Shown here in pieces: positions 7,223 through 9,029 of a DNA stretch of 9,029 nt. The notes under the pieces were generated by a model. That model made no database searches. It saw only the letters and a program-made list of their open reading frames with translations, and was not told the DNA's origin. Source of the DNA: Cumulibacter sp047975195 (GTDB lineage: Bacteria > Actinomycetota > Actinomycetes > Mycobacteriales > Antricoccaceae). Within the stretch, counting starts at the first letter, position 1, and every line of letters begins with the position of its first letter. A program made the translations under genes and the position numbers. The stretch lies in the NCBI GenBank assembly GCA_047975195.1, contig JBKEDB010000098.1:1-9029 (forward strand), in the 5' to 3' direction.

Positions 7223-8770
7223 GGATTACTCGGCAACGAATTTGCTGGGCGGCATTCGGGCCTATTGGTGCGTGACGAGGCTAGCGGTGAGTGGGTGCTG
7301 GCCTCAGACGACGGCACAAAGATTGAGAAACTTACCGGCGCGACGAACGGCGATAACAACGGCGAATACTGGGTCGTGACGACCACTGATGGCACGAAGT
7401 ACTACTTCGGGCGCAACCGGTTGCCGGGGTATTCCAGTGGTGATGAGACGATGCAGAGTGCGTGGACGGTGCCGGTGTATGGCAATCAGAGCGGCGAGCC
7501 GTGTCACGCTTCCACGTTCGCTGCCTCCTCGTGCGATCAAGCGTGGCGGTGGAACTTGGACTATGTCGTGGACGTGCGCGGCAATAGCCAGGCGTTGTAT
7601 TACCAGGCGGAGAAGAACAAGTACGCCAGCAACATGAACACCGCGACGGAGTATGTGCGTGGTGGGCAGTTGGCGCGCATCGATTACGGCATGCGCGCGG
7701 GCCAGGAACTGTCCACGCCGGCACCGTACCGGATCGTGTTTGATCTGGCTGATCGGTGTAAGCCCGGCTCGACGTGCACGTCCGCGACGCCTGCAGATTG
7801 GCCGGACGTGCCGTGGGATCAGAACTGCAGCGCGGGTTCGTGCGCGGGCAAGATCATTCCGACGTTCTGGTCCACGAAACGGTTGGCGGCGATCCACACG
7901 CAGTACCGTTCGGCCGGCGCCTACGTGGACGTGGATTCGTGGGCGTTGACGCAGTCGTTCCCGGATCCTGGCGATGGTACGAGCGCCGCGTTGTGGCTGA
8001 AATCGATCAAGCAGACCGGGCACACGAACGGTGATGTCGCGTTGCCGCCGGTGACGTTCGCGCCGGTGGGGTTGCAGAACCGCGTGTGGGTGGTCGATGG
8101 TACGGCGCCGTTGGTGAAGTTCCGGATCGCGAGCGTCACGACGGAGACGGGCGGCATCATCGCGGTGCAGTACAGCAATCCGCAATGCTCGCCGTCGAAT
8201 CTGCCGTCCTCGCCGCAGTCGAACACGATGCGGTGTTTCCCGCAGTGGTGGACACCGCCGGGGGACCCGGCGAAGCAGGATTACTTCCACAAGTACCTCG
8301 TGACGATGGTGACCGCGAACCCGGGATACGACAACGCGATCCAGAGCACGCATTACCAGTACATCGGCACTCCCGCGTGGACTGCGCCGGCATCGGCGGG
8401 CACGGAGCCGAGTAAACGCACGTGGGCTAGTTACGCCGGATACGACAAGGTCCGCGTGCTGGTGGGTGATTCGGGCGCACCAGGTTCGGTGCAGCGCACC
8501 GATTACACGTTCTATCAGGGCGTGCACGGTGACCTGGCCGCGCAGTGGTGGGACGAAAACCAAAACGATCACGACCAGCGACGGGGTGACGCGCAACGAC
8601 GAGAAATGGTTGGGCGGGCAAGTCGCGGAAGTCGCTACCTATAACGGTACGAGTGGGCCGCTGGTGGATTCAACGACGTACACGTATTGGTCCTCACCGG
8701 CGACCGCTGATGATGGGACGCATCAAGCGCGGCATGTCGGGCAGGAGACTGAAACGGTCAGCACCACGAG
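7223..8770 (+). pseudogene. Rhs/YD-repeat (polymorphic-toxin-type) protein gene remnant: 5' end missing, frameshifted, interrupted by an IS
   Basis: The encoded segment matches the inner pre-repeat region of large secreted actinobacterial Rhs proteins. Markers in order: RHSGLLVRD, NGDNNGEYWVVTTTDGTKYY, GEPCHASTF, QAWRWNLDYVVDVRGNS, YVRGGQLARIDYGMR, WPDVPWDQNC, FWSTKRLAAIHTQY, DVDSWALTQSFPDPGDG, NTMRCFPQWW and DYFHKYLVTMVTANPG. Intact relatives exceed 1500 residues, with a signal peptide, a shell of YD repeats and a C-terminal toxin; none of these is present here. Homology runs in one frame to about 8540 and then continues in the +1 frame (SGGTKTKTITTSDGVTRNDEKW onward) to about 8770. Removing one C near 8541-8544 restores HGDLAASGGTKT. 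A second shift may lie near 7250, where ATNLLGG in another frame joins RHSGLLVRD. An open frame can be extended back to 6983, inside the membrane protein gene, but that part is not family-like. No functional product is expected. Confidence 0.82.
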
Positions 8771-8826
8771 GGCGTGTCAGATGGTTTGTGTGAGGGGTGT
8801 TGGCTCCTGATGGAAGGAACGACACT

Positions 8827-9029
8827 ATGACCATGATGGATAAGGATGCTCGTCGGGAGCGTCGTCGTGAGCGGGCTGCGGGCTCTCGCAAGCTTATCGA
8901 GTCAGGGGTGCTGGATGAGGTGTTCGCTTAGATCGATTCCGGTGAGATCCGGTTGGAGGGCTCGGACGGGCTGATCCAGCAGTTGATTAAGACCGGCCTA
9001 GAACGCGGTCTGCAGACCGCGTTCAGCGA
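8827..9029 (+). pseudogene. IS256-family transposase, N-terminal part with an in-frame TAG
   Basis: An AAGGA ribosome site (8814-8818) lies 8 bases before ATG 8827. The reading frame gives MTMMDKDARRERRRERAAG, continuing to LDEVFA, then TAG at 8929-8931, then IDSGEIRLEGSDGLIQQLIK and TGLERGLQTAF to the window end. The part after the stop matches the N-terminal region of IS256 (mutator-type) transposases, in which Gln-Ile-Asp-Ser-Gly is usual at the stop. One C-to-T change (CAG to TAG) therefore explains the break. The DDE catalytic domain would lie outside the window. Unless the stop is read through, or translation restarts, the element cannot move by itself. Confidence 0.78.
9001..9024. repeat. 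24-bp perfect palindrome inside the transposase reading frame
   Basis: GAACGCGGTCTG (9001-9012) is followed directly by its exact reverse complement (9013-9024), with no spacer. The symmetry ends at both flanks. It encodes the conserved transposase segment ERGLQTAF, so part of the symmetry is fixed by the protein. It could extrude as a cruciform or bind a dimeric protein, but no function is known to me. Confidence 0.7.

Larger units (their letters stand above)
8769..9029 (+). mobile_element. Left end of an IS256-family insertion sequence, running off the window
   Basis: Rhs-like coding ends around 8770. The following GGCGTGTCAGATGGTTTGTG (8771-8790) has the look of an IS256-type terminal repeat, placed about 55 bases before a transposase start. 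The exact left boundary is uncertain by a few bases (8766-8772). The right terminal repeat and the target duplication lie beyond the window, so completeness cannot be judged. The element has inserted into the rhs remnant, in the same direction. Confidence 0.72.

Noticed and set aside
7304..8596. Long open frame of 430 codons on the minus strand opposite the rhs remnant
   Set aside because: It is Arg/His-rich with no recognisable motif and lies wholly antisense to sequence with clear Rhs motifs; such open frames are common opposite GC-rich coding DNA.

Overview
The window is GC-rich and densely coded, with actinobacterial-type GTG starts and ATGA stop/start overlaps. A near-consensus DtxR/IdeR iron box (755-773) and close resemblance of every readable protein to actinobacterial families point to a member of the Actinomycetota; genus cannot be called from this sequence.

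Layout, all on the + strand. (1) 3-659: the 3' end of a gene for an exported, membrane-anchored Ig-like protein, followed by a weak terminator-like hairpin. (2) 660-867: a regulatory region with an iron box and a long hairpin whose 3' arm carries part of the Shine-Dalgarno sequence of the next gene. (3) 868-7071: a tightly packed operon of four genes: a single-domain GT2 glycosyltransferase, a 689-residue protein with two tandem GT2 domains, a third GT2 enzyme, and a large polytopic membrane protein. The last three genes are joined by 4-bp overlaps. (4) 7072-8770: no intact gene. It holds the inner part of a large Rhs/YD-repeat (polymorphic-toxin-type) gene without its 5' end and with at least one frameshift. 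(5) About 8769 to the window end: the left end of an IS256-family insertion sequence that interrupts the rhs remnant; its transposase gene carries an in-frame TAG.

Inferred working model: four GT2 domains on three polypeptides charge or elongate a lipid-linked glycan at the inner membrane face, and the polytopic protein acts on it within or across the membrane, making a cell-surface polysaccharide or glycoconjugate. Iron-dependent repression from the operator, possibly with control of translation through the leader hairpin, is the least expected aspect. The right-hand third is genomic debris: rhs decay plus an IS insertion.

No tRNA, rRNA, CRISPR array or replication origin was seen.
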